The position numbers were made by a program, and so were the translations under genes. This document shows, in pieces, positions 1 through 11,039 of a stretch of 64,000 bases of DNA. How positions within the stretch are numbered: the first letter of the stretch is position 1; each line of letters begins with the position of its first letter. Origin of the DNA: Cristatella mucedo. Lineage: Eukaryota; Bryozoa; Phylactolaemata; Cristatellidae. The stretch covers positions 4,308,001 through 4,372,000 of the forward strand of contig WPIO01000029.1 in NCBI GenBank assembly GCA_009760855.2, written 5' to 3'. Under the pieces are notes generated by a model. That model had not been told where the DNA came from. It saw only the letters and a list, made by a program, of their open reading frames with translations, and made no database searches.

Positions 1-950
1 TTTGTACCTGAACTTTAAAGGCTGAAAATATTGAGATGCATAGTTCCTTGAAATGTTGAAACCTGAGGTGATGAAAGACATGAATGTAAGCCGGTTAAAG
101 GCTTTTAATTAGTGTAGGGGAATCCTAAGAACCATTCTAGCAGCCTTGCCCCTGAGGTCGCTCTTACATGGAAATCGAAACCACTGCTTCTTCTGCATAT
201 TCAACAGCACGACAGAGTTGCACAAAATTGATTGTGAACACTTTTGTCATTATGTGGTTCAAGTTGGTGGGTCGAGTAAACGGATTTCTGATACTTTGTT
301 CGGAAGGCCGTCGCATACCGTTCACAGGGCTAGCATGCTTGCCCAGTTCCAAGTGATCATAACCATGAAGAGAAAGCTGTCACTATTTTACATTCTTGCT
401 ATCGGTATGCCTTTTTTCTAGTTCATGTCAGCCCTGGTGCTTGTATGGTGCCACTTTGTGATGTCAAAGGTCTGCTTACATGGTTAAGCACCTGCCTATA
501 CGAAACTCTGGGTAGGCATACAAAAGACACCTTCGTGCTGAAGTGCTTCCTTCTCCAATACCCTGGCAGTTTGCAACGGTAAAAATGGCTCATATATTCT
601 TAGTCACTAGGGCGTGAAGTACCCTATGTCCGTGCTGGCTGTGAGCTTTTTAACTAATACGACGTCCACGCCTTATCCCTTTATGTATACCATACTTGAC
701 GTTATTAGACAGACATTTTCGTGTTGAATGTAGACATGGTTTCCACACACTGAGCAATATGGACTCCCTGAAAACGATAGGGCACACCGGTAGGGTTCTT
801 TTGGAATTATGCTGCAGATAGAATCTGCATAGAAGTCGAAAGCCGTCTGTAATACTCTAAGTGATTGCTTTTTTGGACAAAGGTTAGGGCTTCAGTGTCA
901 GTGTACAGGCATTACACTGGTGTGCCTCTGGTGACAGCTAAGGCATTGCT
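1..950. other. Gene-free stretch, left edge
   Basis: No convincing exon was found. The short match around 22-40 (ctgaaaatattgagatg) recurs on the minus strand near 29.69 kb. This hints that the duplicated segment seen at 1.66-2.42 kb once reached here. Otherwise this is intron-like or intergenic sequence. Confidence 0.4.
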
Positions 951-951
951 C

Positions 952-954
<3 letters not shown>

Positions 955-1024
<70 letters not shown>

Positions 1025-1077
1025 ACACACACTCTCTCTCTCTCCCTTCCTTTCTCTCTCTCTCTCTCTCTCTGGCT
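955..1077. repeat. Compound microsatellite (AC)n then (TC)n
   Basis: About 38 units of AC run to roughly 1031, followed by TC-rich units to about 1077. Open frames of Thr-His or Val-Cys repeats across it are artefacts. Confidence 0.97.
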
Positions 1078-1660
1078 ATCTCTTGCACCTCGTCTACAAA
1101 GATAATTGTTTCATATCTACACAATTATTTCTCACAGCAGTTAGTGGCTCCCTGTGATTAGGTTTTTATGTTATTCTGCCTGGTGATGCTGTGCATACTG
1201 CCACTCACCATACTTGCATACTGACCCTGTGCATATCACCCCTAACCATGTTACTCTTGTTGTTTATGAGCTTGCTACCACTAACCACTCGATCGCACTT
1301 CCTTTGCAGCCAATTTAAGGAGCCAACAAAGAAATTAAGATCTCTGAAGGTGCTATACCGAATGTATTATTATTATCATTATTGTATACGGTGCTTTTAA
1401 ACTCAGTTTTCTTGGCGAAAAGGCATCTGCAAACGCCTATCGGTCAATCTATTTTCGCATTTTCCTTTATTTTGTAGCATTTTTTTAGTTAATAGAAGCT
1501 CACATTTCCGTTATGAGCATACAAGTTTTGGACATAGCAGCCTGGCCGTTAAGACCTCATGCATTTACCTTGCAGTTAAGCATGGGAGCAACTGGAGCTC
1601 ACTGGCAGTGCATTGATGATGCGACTTGATTTCTGGGTTTCTCTCTTGCTACCGTTTAAG

Positions 1661-2420
1661 GAACATCCTTTCCAGCCGTTTAGTCAACTTTTCTGTTTTT
1701 ACTGTATTGACCTGACCTTACTAAGTGTACTCATTATAGACCGTGCTCCTAAAGTCACTCATGTTTTATGTGCACTGGTGAAAGCTATCCGGCCTAACAT
1801 CATTGTACTTTGTGGCTTTTAGGTGTGCCTAAAGAAAGGCATATCGACTAGACGTGTGCGTAAAGCAATTTTTTATTTTTTATACTACGAAATTTCTTAA
1901 GCACAAGTGCATAGAATCCCAAAACTAAATATCGTCCTGGGCACTGTAAACTAGGAAGGGGAAGCATATACGCTTACATAAAACAAACTTACTTGTACGC
2001 ATGCTTGCTTTTTGTTAATGCAGTTGCCATGTCTGCACTATGCGATCTATTAGGATAGAAGCAGCACTGAACAGTGAATAGTGCTACAGTTACTCGAGCT
2101 ACTCCAGCCCTCCAAATGTACACGTCTACGTAAATCCTTATTCACGAATTCCAAGTCGACTTAACAGGTATCGTGCTGTAATGCATGCTAATCCAATAAC
2201 TGCTGTTCATGAAGAGTGTAAAGCTTGTGCAGACTTTGCTCTTGTGCTCCAACACTATTTGAAAGCATATCTTTCAGCTTTGCATGTCTTTTGTACTTGC
2301 AGCTTAAACTGCTGTCAATTTGCAAGTGAGGGAGGATGATCGCATAGCAGAGGCCGTTAAGGCATTACACTCTTTGGCCAAGGAGCTAGGAAAGTATGCC
2401 AACTTGCTCTGAGATGTTTG
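1661..2420 (+). pseudogene. Duplicated segment of the kinase gene (linker-exon region), inverted relative to the main copy
   Basis: This plus-strand stretch aligns by eye along its length with the minus strand of 28450 to 27590. That includes sequence I treat as intron and the linker exon that precedes the kinase P-loop. Shared landmarks in order are cctaaagtc, aaatatcgtc, a ttgcagttgcc-like acceptor, gtgctacagtta, ccctccaaatgtaca, gaagagtg and ttttgtacttgcag. Coding and noncoding parts look about equally diverged, as expected for a segmental duplication under no constraint. No P-loop exon follows; an L2-A tail begins downstream instead. Confidence 0.75.
2303..2393 (+). pseudogene. Broken copy of the kinase linker exon
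   Basis: The acceptor ttgtacttgcag and donor gtatgc are kept, and the 91-bp length keeps the phase 1 to phase 2 pattern of the main exon (27606-27816, 211 bp). The 120-bp difference is exactly 40 codons and corresponds to the Ala/Ser/Thr repeat block of the main copy. The frame ends with an IAEAVKALHSLAKELG-like stretch matching IADAVKAKYFLANELG. The first full codon is TAA where the main copy has TCA, so this copy cannot be translated through and is called a pseudo-exon. Confidence 0.75.
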
Positions 2421-2469
2421 AATTAGTCAGTGTCGGTGCGCCTTAATCTCTGCCCTCCCTCTGACTGTT

Positions 2470-2612
2470 ATGCTATCAAGCATGATACTACTCCCCATTC
2501 AATTGCATTTCCCTTTGCAGCAAATGTAAAGCGTCTAGGAAGAGATTGAGTTCTCAGAGGGCGCTTTATCAAGTGCGTTATTATTATTGTTATTACTGTC
2601 ATTTTCAGAAGA
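2470..2612 (+). mobile_element. L2-A LINE, 3' end only
   Basis: It carries the family-specific 3' end: a tttgcagcaaatgtaaagcg block, an agagattgagttctc stem, gggcgctttatcaagtgcg, then (ATT)n-type repeats. No coding part is left. Confidence 0.85.
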
Positions 2613-2640
2613 GCCATCGTGTAGAGTAGAGTTACTAGCT

Positions 2641-2991
2641 TGGTCTATGAAGATATATAAAGAGGCCAAGAAAAGCTGCATTTGAATTACTTCTTCATAT
2701 TGATCATTGATGCGCAATACTTGTAGGCAGCTTTACTATCTTATACCAAAATAAGTCAAATACACCGAGTATATTTATTACCGAAAGAGATTATTCCAAA
2801 ATTGGGCGGTCAGATTCGTTTGAACTGTGGCTAATTTTTAAAGCCGAGAGTGCTTATTCTGATTATTCTGATAAAACTACATTGTGATAAATCTTGTTTT
2901 CTAACTTAGTGGCTCGTTTGTACTCCTTCTTAGCAGAAGTGAGGCCAACAACTGACAATATGGAAATCAGGATTTCCGATAAGATGACCAG
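2641..2991 (-). pseudogene. Decayed paralogue of the membrane-helix exon and its downstream intron
   Basis: Bases 2641-2905 align in the same orientation with 30181-30427 (shared blocks taccgaaag, attattcca/atcattcta and gctaattttt/gattaattttt). The candidate exon 2908-2991 is 84 bp, the same length as the membrane-helix exon 30427-30510. It has an acceptor catttacag and a mostly hydrophobic open frame (LVILSEILISILSVVGL) followed by basic residues. The donor has lost its G (ACT then taagtt), and the open frame is in a different phase from the main copy. It faces away from the adjacent plus-strand linker copy, so an inversion separates the two. Confidence 0.5.
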
Positions 2992-3099
2992 CTGTAAATG
3001 ATTTGAAAACATTGAAGATTTCAGCTATGGTAAGCACCAGCTATCCACCGACTAGGTAAATGCTGCTGCTGCTGCACAGCCCGTTCTTCTAAAGCCTTT

Positions 3100-3690
3100 C
3101 CTACTGAGATAGGACCTGAATTATTATAGGGCTTTGCCAGTGATGCCCAAGACAGATGGGAGGCACTCGAGAAGGACTTGGTAAATTGGCTGTATCAAAA
3201 GCTGCCGAAAGATCAAACAAAACAAGTAAAGTCGCTCTGCCCAACTCTCCATTCCTAAGAAGGTCGTTATACACCCGAAGTAATGCTGAATCGGTGGCAT
3301 GGTTAGCTCTCAAACCAGACTGGAACTTACTAGCTAGGTTTAAAGTTTAGACATAAGCATTCAGTTGGTCCACCAAAACTCGTTCCAGTGTCTCTGATAC
3401 AATGGTGTACCTGTACAATGGCGACTGGGCCGAAGCTGCCTCAGTTCTCTTGGTACAGTATTGCTATCTTGAGTAATGTCCTGGTTACAGCCTTTTTTAA
3501 AGGTGCTGGGATATTTAATAAGGCTAATGACCAATATAGTGCTGGTTATGCATGGCAGCAGCAGATCTATGAATTATAGAAGCAGGACAGCTGGAATTGA
3601 GTCTAGAGTGCTACTTTTCTTTTTTGATTGGGATACAAATTTCAGGATAAGATCATTTGTGGCCTACTTGAATGCAGACTTTGCAGTGCT
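3100..3690 (-). mobile_element. L2-A LINE fragment (RT region), minus strand
   Basis: On the minus strand the frames read pieces of the reverse-transcriptase region, including LLRVYNDLLRN and LVLFDLSAAFDT. They match the better copy at 41.8-44.16 kb. Frames are broken and the 3' part is missing. Confidence 0.8.
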
Positions 3691-3704
3691 GCACGTAATT
3701 AATG

Positions 3705-4500
3705 CAATAATAATAATAAGGCACTTGATAAAGCACCTTCATAGAACTCAATATCTTCCTAGGCACTTTACATTTGCTGCAAATGGAAACGCGATTGAAT
3801 CGTGAGTAATAGCATGCTTGACAAACGACATGAACAACGTGGTTAGGGGTGACATGCACAGGGTCAGCATGTAAATGTCGTTAGCGGCAGCATGCACATT
3901 GTCTGCACGGATAAGCACATGAAGGATGAATCACAGGGATTGACTAAGTACCGTCCTAACTAGGTGTGTTTTTGAGTTCTGTATAAATGTGGTAAAGTCA
4001 GGGGATGTTTTGACGCAAATCGGGAGGAAGTTCCAGGCTTTGTGAGCATACGAACTAAATTCATGGTCTCCAAAGGATTTGAGGTTTGTACGAGGCATTG
4101 TTTGACTGTTGGATTCCGAAAAGCAGGTGGTACGATGCTTGGCTTGGTCGGTAGTAGATCTGAGAGAGGCTGGAGCCAAAGAATAAGGGGACGTAAAAGT
4201 GAGCGGCGAAACCTTGAAGTCATTCCGTTGACTGACTGGTAGCCAGTGCAGGTCTGTGAGAAGTGGTGTGATGTGGCAACTGCGACGTTCACGTCTGACT
4301 AGCCTAGCTGCAGAGTTTTGCACAAGCTGTAATCGCCTGATTGCACATGCCGGTAGGCCAGTAAGCAGCGAATTAAAGAAATCAAGTCGGGATGTCACAA
4401 ATGCATGGACCAATTTAGACGTGATATCCTTATCTAAACAAGCCCGAATTTTTGCAATGTTATGTAATTGGGGTAGAGAATTCCTGTGGAGTTGCTGTTG
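3705..4500 (-). mobile_element. L2-A LINE, 3' half, minus strand
   Basis: A 160-residue minus-strand frame (3931-4413) covers the C-terminal region (FVTSRLDFFNSLLTGLPAC, HITPLLTDLHWLPV). It runs into the L2-A 3' end, terminating in (ATT)n at about 3705. It lies directly against the preceding L2-A fragment. Confidence 0.88.
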
Positions 4501-4548
4501 AAGGAAGTGAGACAGTTTGCTTCTGTACCCAGGCTGGGTTCGGTTGGC

Positions 4549-4618
4549 TGGGACCGGACGGCTATAGTGAGGGTGAGGGTCACTGGCTAGCCCCCGAGGT
4601 CGGACCTACGGCATGGCC
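4549..4618 (+). repeat. 5' LTR remnant of the Ty3 element
   Basis: It matches the first 70 bases of the 3' LTR that begins at about 7529 (tgggaccggacggct ... acggcatggcc) with a few substitutions. The similarity stops abruptly at 4618, at the junction to protease sequence. Confidence 0.85.
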
Positions 4619-4623
4619 ATGAT

Positions 4624-5031
4624 TTGGCTGGACTTCTAGACTCCGGGACCGAAATCTCTTTAGTTGACGCTAAGTATGCTACAGCCTGGGGCTTGAAGTT
4701 GAATAAGTCCACCATGAAGGCCGTCGGGGTGACCGGGGAACCACTGGATATCATAGGCACAGCCAGCGTCCTTATCACTATAGCAAAGTTGGAAAGGAGG
4801 CACGTGGTGCATGTAGCCGAGGGTAGCTCATTTCCAGTGCTACTAGGGACAGACTTTCTTAGGAAACTTCCCCCTCTAACTCTGGACTACAAAGAAGGTG
4901 TAGCGACTATTGGGCCCCATACAATAAACTTACGGAGCAACCGTTCCTGTGACCCACCTGAGATGGATATATGTGTGCCAGAGGACTTAAGTATTCACCT
5001 AGGTGCGAGCAGTTGGTCAGATGTCCTGTGA
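4624..5031 (+). pseudogene. Ty3 aspartic protease fragment
   Basis: A 135-residue frame opens with the retropepsin active site LLDSGTEISLVD and continues with the expected VPVLLGTDFL-type block (FPVLLGTDFLRKL). It starts directly after the LTR fragment without any gag. A second frame (4971-5402) continues the region between protease and RT, which shows a frameshift at about 5030. Confidence 0.8.
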
Positions 5032-5226
5032 CGACTGCAGTAGAGGTTGAATGGCTGTTCGAACCCAACGAAGGGAGGCTGGCAGGGCTGGGTGTGGCTG
5101 CATCTAGGGCCATAGTCGTATCGCTGGGCTGCGTCCCAGTGCGGCTTATTAATACTGGCCACCACCCGGTCCGGCTGAAGCTGAGCACTCACATTGGTAG
5201 GCTGCTTCCAGTTGAGTCCAGTGTAG

Positions 5227-6723
5227 ATGTACAAAACAGGCCAACCACTGAAGTGTGTGGCGTTAGGGAAGTTGCATCGGACGAGTTCCTGCTTAATCTT
5301 TCAGGAATACGTTTCAGCGAGCCATGGACTTTGTACGTTTCAGCGAGCCATGGACTTCTTCATAGCAGGTCTTCAATGGACGACTTGCTTAATTTATATT
5401 GACGACATATTGGTCTTTTCGAGGAGCTTTGAGGAACATCTCGTTTGGCTTGGGGAGGTTCTGGATAGGATGAGGGCAAGTGGTCTCAAGATCAAACCCT
5501 CAAAATGCCACTTCGCCAGAGACGAAGTGTGTTATCTGGGGCATGTACTGTCCCCGGACGGTATATTGCCAGATCCTGAGAATGTTGACAAGATTCTGCA
5601 TTACCCACCACCCAGGGATGTACAAAAGGTCAGGCAGTTCCTTGGACTGGCCTCCTACTATCGCAAGTTTGTGCCAGGGTTTGCAAAAATTGCTGGGCTG
5701 CTAAACAACCTGCTGCGGAAGGGTGGGCGCTTCGTGTGGTCGAGGGAATGCGAGCGTTCCTTCAAGGATCTCCGGGGCAGGCTGTGTGCCAAGCCAATTC
5801 TTAGGTTCCCAGACTTTGCTGCACCCTTTGTTCTTAGTACAGATGTCAGTGGTACTGCTCTAGGAGCCGTTCTCGGGCAGGTGGTGGATGGGAAGGAGCA
5901 TGCCGTGGCCTATTTCAGCCGGATTCTGAACAAGGCTGAACGTAATTACTCTACCGTTGAGCGGGATGCATTAGCCGTCATAGCAGCCGTGTGCCACTTT
6001 CGAGGGTACCTCTATGGCCACCGGTTCTCTGTCCTGACGGATCACCAGCCTTTGGTGTGGGTCCTTAAAGGGAACCACGAATCTCGGCGCTTAGCAAAGT
6101 GGGCCTTGGAGCTACAGGAGTACGATATGGATGTGAAATATCGTTGTGGGAAGGCTAATGCCAATGTAGATGCTCTGTCACGTTTGCAAGAGCCGGCTCC
6201 TGCTGGCTTCGTGGGCACTGTCGTTGCACCCGAGGCTGACCGTGCGTACATAACGAAAATGCAGTTTAACGATTCGTTGCTGCACTACCCAATGGATTCG
6301 TTGCAGGGGAACGACGTACACTGCACACAGGAGCATAGACAATGCGTAAACGATCAACGCTCGTCGTTCGTTCTGCTCCCGAATGGGTGTCTCTATCGTG
6401 CCGTCGCCGGAAGGCGCCGGAAGCAGCTGATGGTACCTGCTGCCGTGCGACTGCATGTCAAGCGGGAGTGCCACGACGGTCTATTCGGAGCACATTTGGG
6501 CACCCAGAATACCCTGAGCCGCGTGCAGGAGCGATATTTCTGGCCAGGCATGGCAGAAGACATCGCGGAGTATGTAAGGACGTGCATCGCATGCCACTCC
6601 AAAGGACATGCATCCCATGCCTCGGCAATGGGCAAAAGTGCCTCTGAAGAGCATCCCAGTGGAACGACCTTGGCAACGAGTCACCATGGACATAGTGAAG
6701 CTGCCACTAACATCGCCAGGTAA
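5227..6723 (+). pseudogene. Ty3 pol: partial RT, RNase H, integrase zinc domain
   Basis: The 498-residue frame holds the RT palm motif YIDDILVFSR, the RT connection (QFLGLASYYRKFVPGF), RNase H (LSTDVSGTALGAVL, YSTVERDALAVI, TDHQPLVWV) and the integrase HHCC domain (HDGLFGAHLG ... CIACHSKG). The RT finger and first palm segments are absent upstream of TFQRAMD. The frame is lost within the integrase at about 6600-6720. Confidence 0.92.
5310..5362 (+). repeat. 27-bp tandem duplication at the RT deletion point
   Basis: The block tacgtttcagcgagccatgg occurs twice, about 27 bp apart. It sits exactly where the N-terminal half of RT is missing and the frame resumes at TFQRAMD. A replication or repair slip at the deletion breakpoint is a simple explanation. 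Confidence 0.7.
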
Positions 6724-7270
6724 CCGGTACATACTAGTGATGACCGACTGCTTCACCAAGTGGCCCAAGGCTAGAGCGATTTCAGACCAGACAGCACTGA
6801 CCTGTGCCAAAGTCTTCATGGAAGAGATTGTCTGCCAGCACGGTGTTTCCGATCAGGTCCTCTCTGACCGTGGGGCCAACTTTATGTCTTGAATGCTCCA
6901 GCGGGTGTGTCGCATGATATCTATCGACCAATTGCACACATCGCCGTATCACCCGCAGACTGATGGGCTAGTAGAGCCCTTTAATGGCACGCTTAAAGAG
7001 ATACTTTCCATGTTTACCAGTAGCAACCAGCGTGATTGGGACATGTGCTGTGCATCGAGAGCCATTAAGAGTGATGGTGCCCTTGGTCTGTTTTGTGTTG
7101 TAGGGGAGGATCATGTTGACTCCAATCATATCGTGCAGCAAGGAGAGTTGGAGATTTGCAGTGAACAAGGTTCATCTGCGAAGCAGTTTGACGGACGAAT
7201 GCTGACACCACGAAAGAGGACATCGACTAGACAGTACGGCACCTGGAGCAGCCACATACGTCTTCCCTGA
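6608..7270 (+). pseudogene. Ty3 integrase core, frame-broken
   Basis: Two frames separated by a TGA at about 6890 carry the three catalytic acidic positions of a DDE integrase: VTMDIV, LSDRGANF and HPQTDGLVEPFN. Beyond GTLKEILSMF the sequence stops resembling integrase. Confidence 0.85.
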
Positions 7271-7528
7271 ACTGGATCTTCTGCGAGAACTTTGTAGCTT
7301 AGTCACTCTTGTATAGCGCAGCGTGATGACTTCTGTAACCTCGACTTGTGCAGACCCGACTTTTGTAACTGTCTTATGTAACCGCAACGTTTTGTAACGG
7401 CGTTTAGGATACGGCTTGTTCGGCAGCCACTACTGAGCATGTTAAAGCCTCTGTGATGGCCGCATGGCTCGACTTGTGGTGGGGCTATAGCAGACACGAG
7501 GACATGTCTCCCCGGAGGCTGACATATG

Positions 7529-8139
7529 TGGGACCGGACGGCTACAGTGAGGGTTAGGGTCACCGGCTAGGCCGGGGTCGGACCTACGGCATGGCCGGAT
7601 GTATGCGGTGACGTGAGGTCACCGGGGCTCTTGGGTACGGGAAGTTGCCAAGGCCTGAGCGGAGCTGGATAGCTCGCTCGTTGTTGACTTGTTTTTATTC
7701 CGCATTCCCCGTGTAGCAAGTTCGTGACCCCCCCCCACCCGTGTGTTGGCGTCTTTCGGCGGAAGCTTACGACTGTGGTAGTTGTCGACTCGGACTAGCC
7801 AGCAGTTACTCAGCAAGCCAGGTTTTGGACGGCGTACGCTCGTACTGTTGGATTCGGAGTCGGTACAACGACAGGACTTCAGAAGCCGACTGACCCCAAC
7901 TAACACGTTTGTTCGCGCTTGCTGTGTCGTCTTGCACCCCCGTAGTGTACTGTGTATAGGACCCTGCCTGTAGACTTGTTTATTTCCCCCGTTGTTGTTG
8001 GCGCATGCGTTATTATAAAGAGGTTTAACCTGACGGCCGCTCGCCTTACCCTAGCTCGGCGACATGGCGAGCGGCAGCGTGGCCGGGGTATGGCGGGGTT
8101 TGGCGGGAATTAGCCTCTGACCCCTGGAACTCAGTTACA
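7529..8139 (+). repeat. 3' LTR of the Ty3 element
   Basis: It starts TGGGACCGG and ends TTACA, so it has TG...CA termini. It is about 611 bp, or 613 if an extra TG is included. A TATA-like ttattataaag lies at about 8010. Bases 7991-8139 recur at 24609-24758. No convincing flanking target duplication was seen, as expected after loss of most of the left LTR. Confidence 0.85.
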
Positions 8140-8420
8140 CTTCTACACGAGGGATTGAGATTGTCTTGTCTATTTTGCTGACCAACAATCTAGAGGAGTT
8201 ATGAGATATATCGCCACAAAGATCACTAGATTATGAGCTAACCTAAAAGTAGCAAAAAAGATTATTGAATTATTAGCACGCTTTCAATCCGATTCGTTAG
8301 AGCAGCATTGTCTACTTAGATAAATTTCTCCTCTTGCCTGCCAAGGACGAGAGATTATCAAGCAGCTCTATACAAGCAGTGCACAGAAAATCTGTGCCTC
8401 ACATAGACAATGCAGCACAT
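8140..8420. other. No feature recognised
   Basis: AT-rich sequence between the Ty3 LTR and the next L2-A copy. It holds no exon-like frame. Confidence 0.4.
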
Positions 8421-10190
8421 AGACTGGCTCAGCTCACACTGAAGTCCTGATCCTACATTGCATTGATCTGCTGTTGCCATGAATTCATAGCTAACATCAC
8501 TAATATGCGATTACCCTCACATCATTTCCCAGCACCTTTAAAGAAGCTGCAGTCTGGCCACTACTCACGAAAACATCACTAGACGAAGGAAACTTTAGCA
8601 GCCACCACTCAGTCTCCCTTCTACTATTCCTATCAAAGACACTGGAACGAGTCGTGGCCACCAGCTGAGCTCATACATTGAAACCCCAAACCTTGCTAGT
8701 TAGTTCCAGTCTGGCTTTAAAGCTAACCACTCCACAGATCCAGCATTGCTTTCAGGTGTACAACGATCTACTTAGGAATGCAGACATGGTGGAGTATCTC
8801 TGATTGTTTTGCTCGATCTTTCGGCACCGTTTGCTATTATTACCAATCACCAAGTCCTTCCCTATAGCCTTCCTACTCGTCTTGGCATCACTGGCACTGC
8901 TCTGAACTGGTTCAGGTCCTCTGTCAGTGGGAGACTCTAGAGTATTTATGTGAATGGACGAAGATCATTCTAGGTACCTCTGAAATATGGGGTACCTCAG
9001 GACTCCGTGCTAGGTCCAGTTCTTTTCACGGTTTATACTGTCGCTCATGCCGATGTTATTGCCTAGCACAATCTAGGCTTTCACTCCTATGCGGATGACA
9101 CTCAGCGGTACCTTTACTTTGATTTCTCCCAGACTTCAAGCACGTCAAATTCTCTAAACTTCCTTGCACCATGAATTGATGACATCCACACGTGGATGGC
9201 AGCAAGCTCTTTCTTAAATTAAATGATGATAAAACCAACTTACTAGTTACGAGCTAACAAAGCTTGTTTAAGGAATTCGAAAGGATGACGCTCAAAATCG
9301 GCTGTGCCAGCATATCTCTGGTTGAATCTGCACAAAATCTAGGTGTCATGTTCCAAAGTAAAGTTCCATCAGACGACTACATCAGCTCCACAATCAAGTC
9401 TGTCTACTTTTAGCTATATAGCATAGCTAAAATTTGGGCTTGTTTAGATAGGAATACCATATCTAAGTTGGTCCGTGCATTTGTGACATCCTGTCTTGAA
9501 TTCTGCAACGCACTGCTTGCTGACCTACCTGCATGTGCAATAAGGCACTTACAGCTGGTGCAAAACGCTGCAGCTAGGCTTGTCTGTCGTGAGCAGCGCA
9601 GTTGACACATCACGCCACTTCTTGCCGACCTGCACTGGCTACCAGTAAAGCAACGGATTTACTTCAAGGTTTTGTCGCTCACTTTTAGGTCCCTTTATTT
9701 TTTGCCTCCTGCCCACCTATCAGATCTGCTCCCTCACCAGGCCAAGCATCGTACGACCAGCTTTTTGGAAACTAACTGTTTATCTATACCTGGTCCAAAC
9801 CTCAAATTCTTTGGAGGCCTTGCATTTAGTTCGTGTGCTCATAAACTCTGGAATTCACTCCCGACCTGAACCCCCACATCCCCTGACTTGACCACATTTA
9901 AAAATAAATTAAAACCTTACCTATCTATGACAGAATTTAGTGGGTCTCTGTGATTTTTTTCTATATGTGCTCATGTGCTTGCTGCCACTAACCACATTTG
10001 TATGCTGACCCTGTTAATGTTACCCTTAACCATGTTAGTCAAGTGGTTTATCATGTATGATACTATAAACCAATCAATCGTGTTTCCCTAGCAGCAAATG
10101 GAAAGTGCCTAGAAAGAGATTGATTTCTCTGAGGGTGCTTTATCTAATGTATCGGTATTATTAGTATTGTTATTATCATTATTGTTATTA
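8420..10190 (+). mobile_element. L2-A LINE, RT to 3' end, heavily mutated
   Basis: It follows the better copy (41.8-44.16 kb) from the region before RT through palm, thumb and C-terminal region to the 3' stem and the ATT-rich tail at about 10190. Stops and frameshifts occur throughout; the only sizeable frame (9672-9869) covers the end. It is an old, dead insertion. Confidence 0.9.
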
Positions 10191-10199
10191 GAATGAATC

Positions 10200-10955
10200 C
10201 CAGAGTGTCCCATACTTCAAAGGCTCACAAAAAGACAGTTGGCCGGTTCAACATGTAGTTTGACATTCTTCAAGCCGCAGGTAGGCGACACCACGCAGCA
10301 CACCGAAGCTGGCTCAAAGTCGTTTATTCACACGGATGCCTCAGTGGGCCAGTACTCGGCTGCCAGCCCGGCGTCCTCGACCTGACTTCCGGACCTTTGG
10401 TGCCAGTTACGTATATAAAGCTGTCATAAACCGCAACAGCCCATAAGCCAACGACAGTGTCATAATCTCAAAATAGCCACACAACAATCATTTGAAATCT
10501 TCTACTGACGTAGGTTATAAAATATTGCAATGCAATACTAGCTATGCTCAGGAAAGATAAAAGGTACTCAAGGACTTCGGACAGGCTTTACCACCCTGCT
10601 AGACCTTGTTGTCATTTGATCTTGAGAGGTGTCCATCTCATCGGCAATACTTTGAGATTGATCTTAAACTGTAGTTATGTAGCTCAGTAGATGTAAGGAA
10701 GTGCTGCATATTTTCTGATGGTGACCTATAGATCGATGTCAATCGGTCGAAGATGCCTTCTTTTCTGCCGGAGTGTGCTGCCATTTGTTGGCTTACCCTG
10801 TAGCATGGCCAGTAACTCATAAGTGCTGCACCAACACAAGCAGGTATGCCGACTGTAGCAGAAACAATGCACCAATGGTGAGTACTCTTATCTTAACGTA
10901 ATCAAGTCCGTTACCATAATGCTGACAAGTCTATTTAAAGCATCGACGGTTAGAT
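10200..10955. other. No gene; possible LTR-like GC-rich patch near 10260-10440
   Basis: A GC-rich patch has a reversed polyadenylation-like tttatt and a tatataaag-like box. A similar arrangement recurs at 12166-12300. No coding sequence is seen and the assignment is weak. Confidence 0.3.
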
Positions 10956-11037
10956 TCAGCAAATGTAAAGCGCCTAGAAAGAGATTAAGTTCTCTGAGGG
11001 CGCTTTATCAAGTGCAATATTATTATTATTATTATTC
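10956..11037 (+). mobile_element. L2-A LINE, 3' tail only
   Basis: About 80 bp of the terminal stem (gcaaatgtaaagcgcctag, agagattaagttctctgagg, gcgctttatcaagtgc) ending in (ATT)n. It is a severely 5'-truncated insertion. Confidence 0.9.
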
Positions 11038-11039
11038 GT

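Larger units (their letters stand above)
4549..8139 (+). mobile_element. Ty3/gypsy LTR retrotransposon, deleted and inactive
   Basis: The internal order is protease, partial RT, RNase H, integrase, followed by a complete 3' LTR. The 5' LTR survives only as its first 70 bases (4549-4618) and is joined straight to the protease, so the rest of the 5' LTR, the primer-binding site and gag are gone. RT lacks its N-terminal half. Frames shift or stop at about 5030, 6721 and 6890. The element lies beside L2-A sequence on its left and cannot encode functional proteins. Confidence 0.93.

Noticed and set aside
865-1161. Frames across the AC/TC microsatellite
   Set aside because: Low-complexity artefact on both strands.
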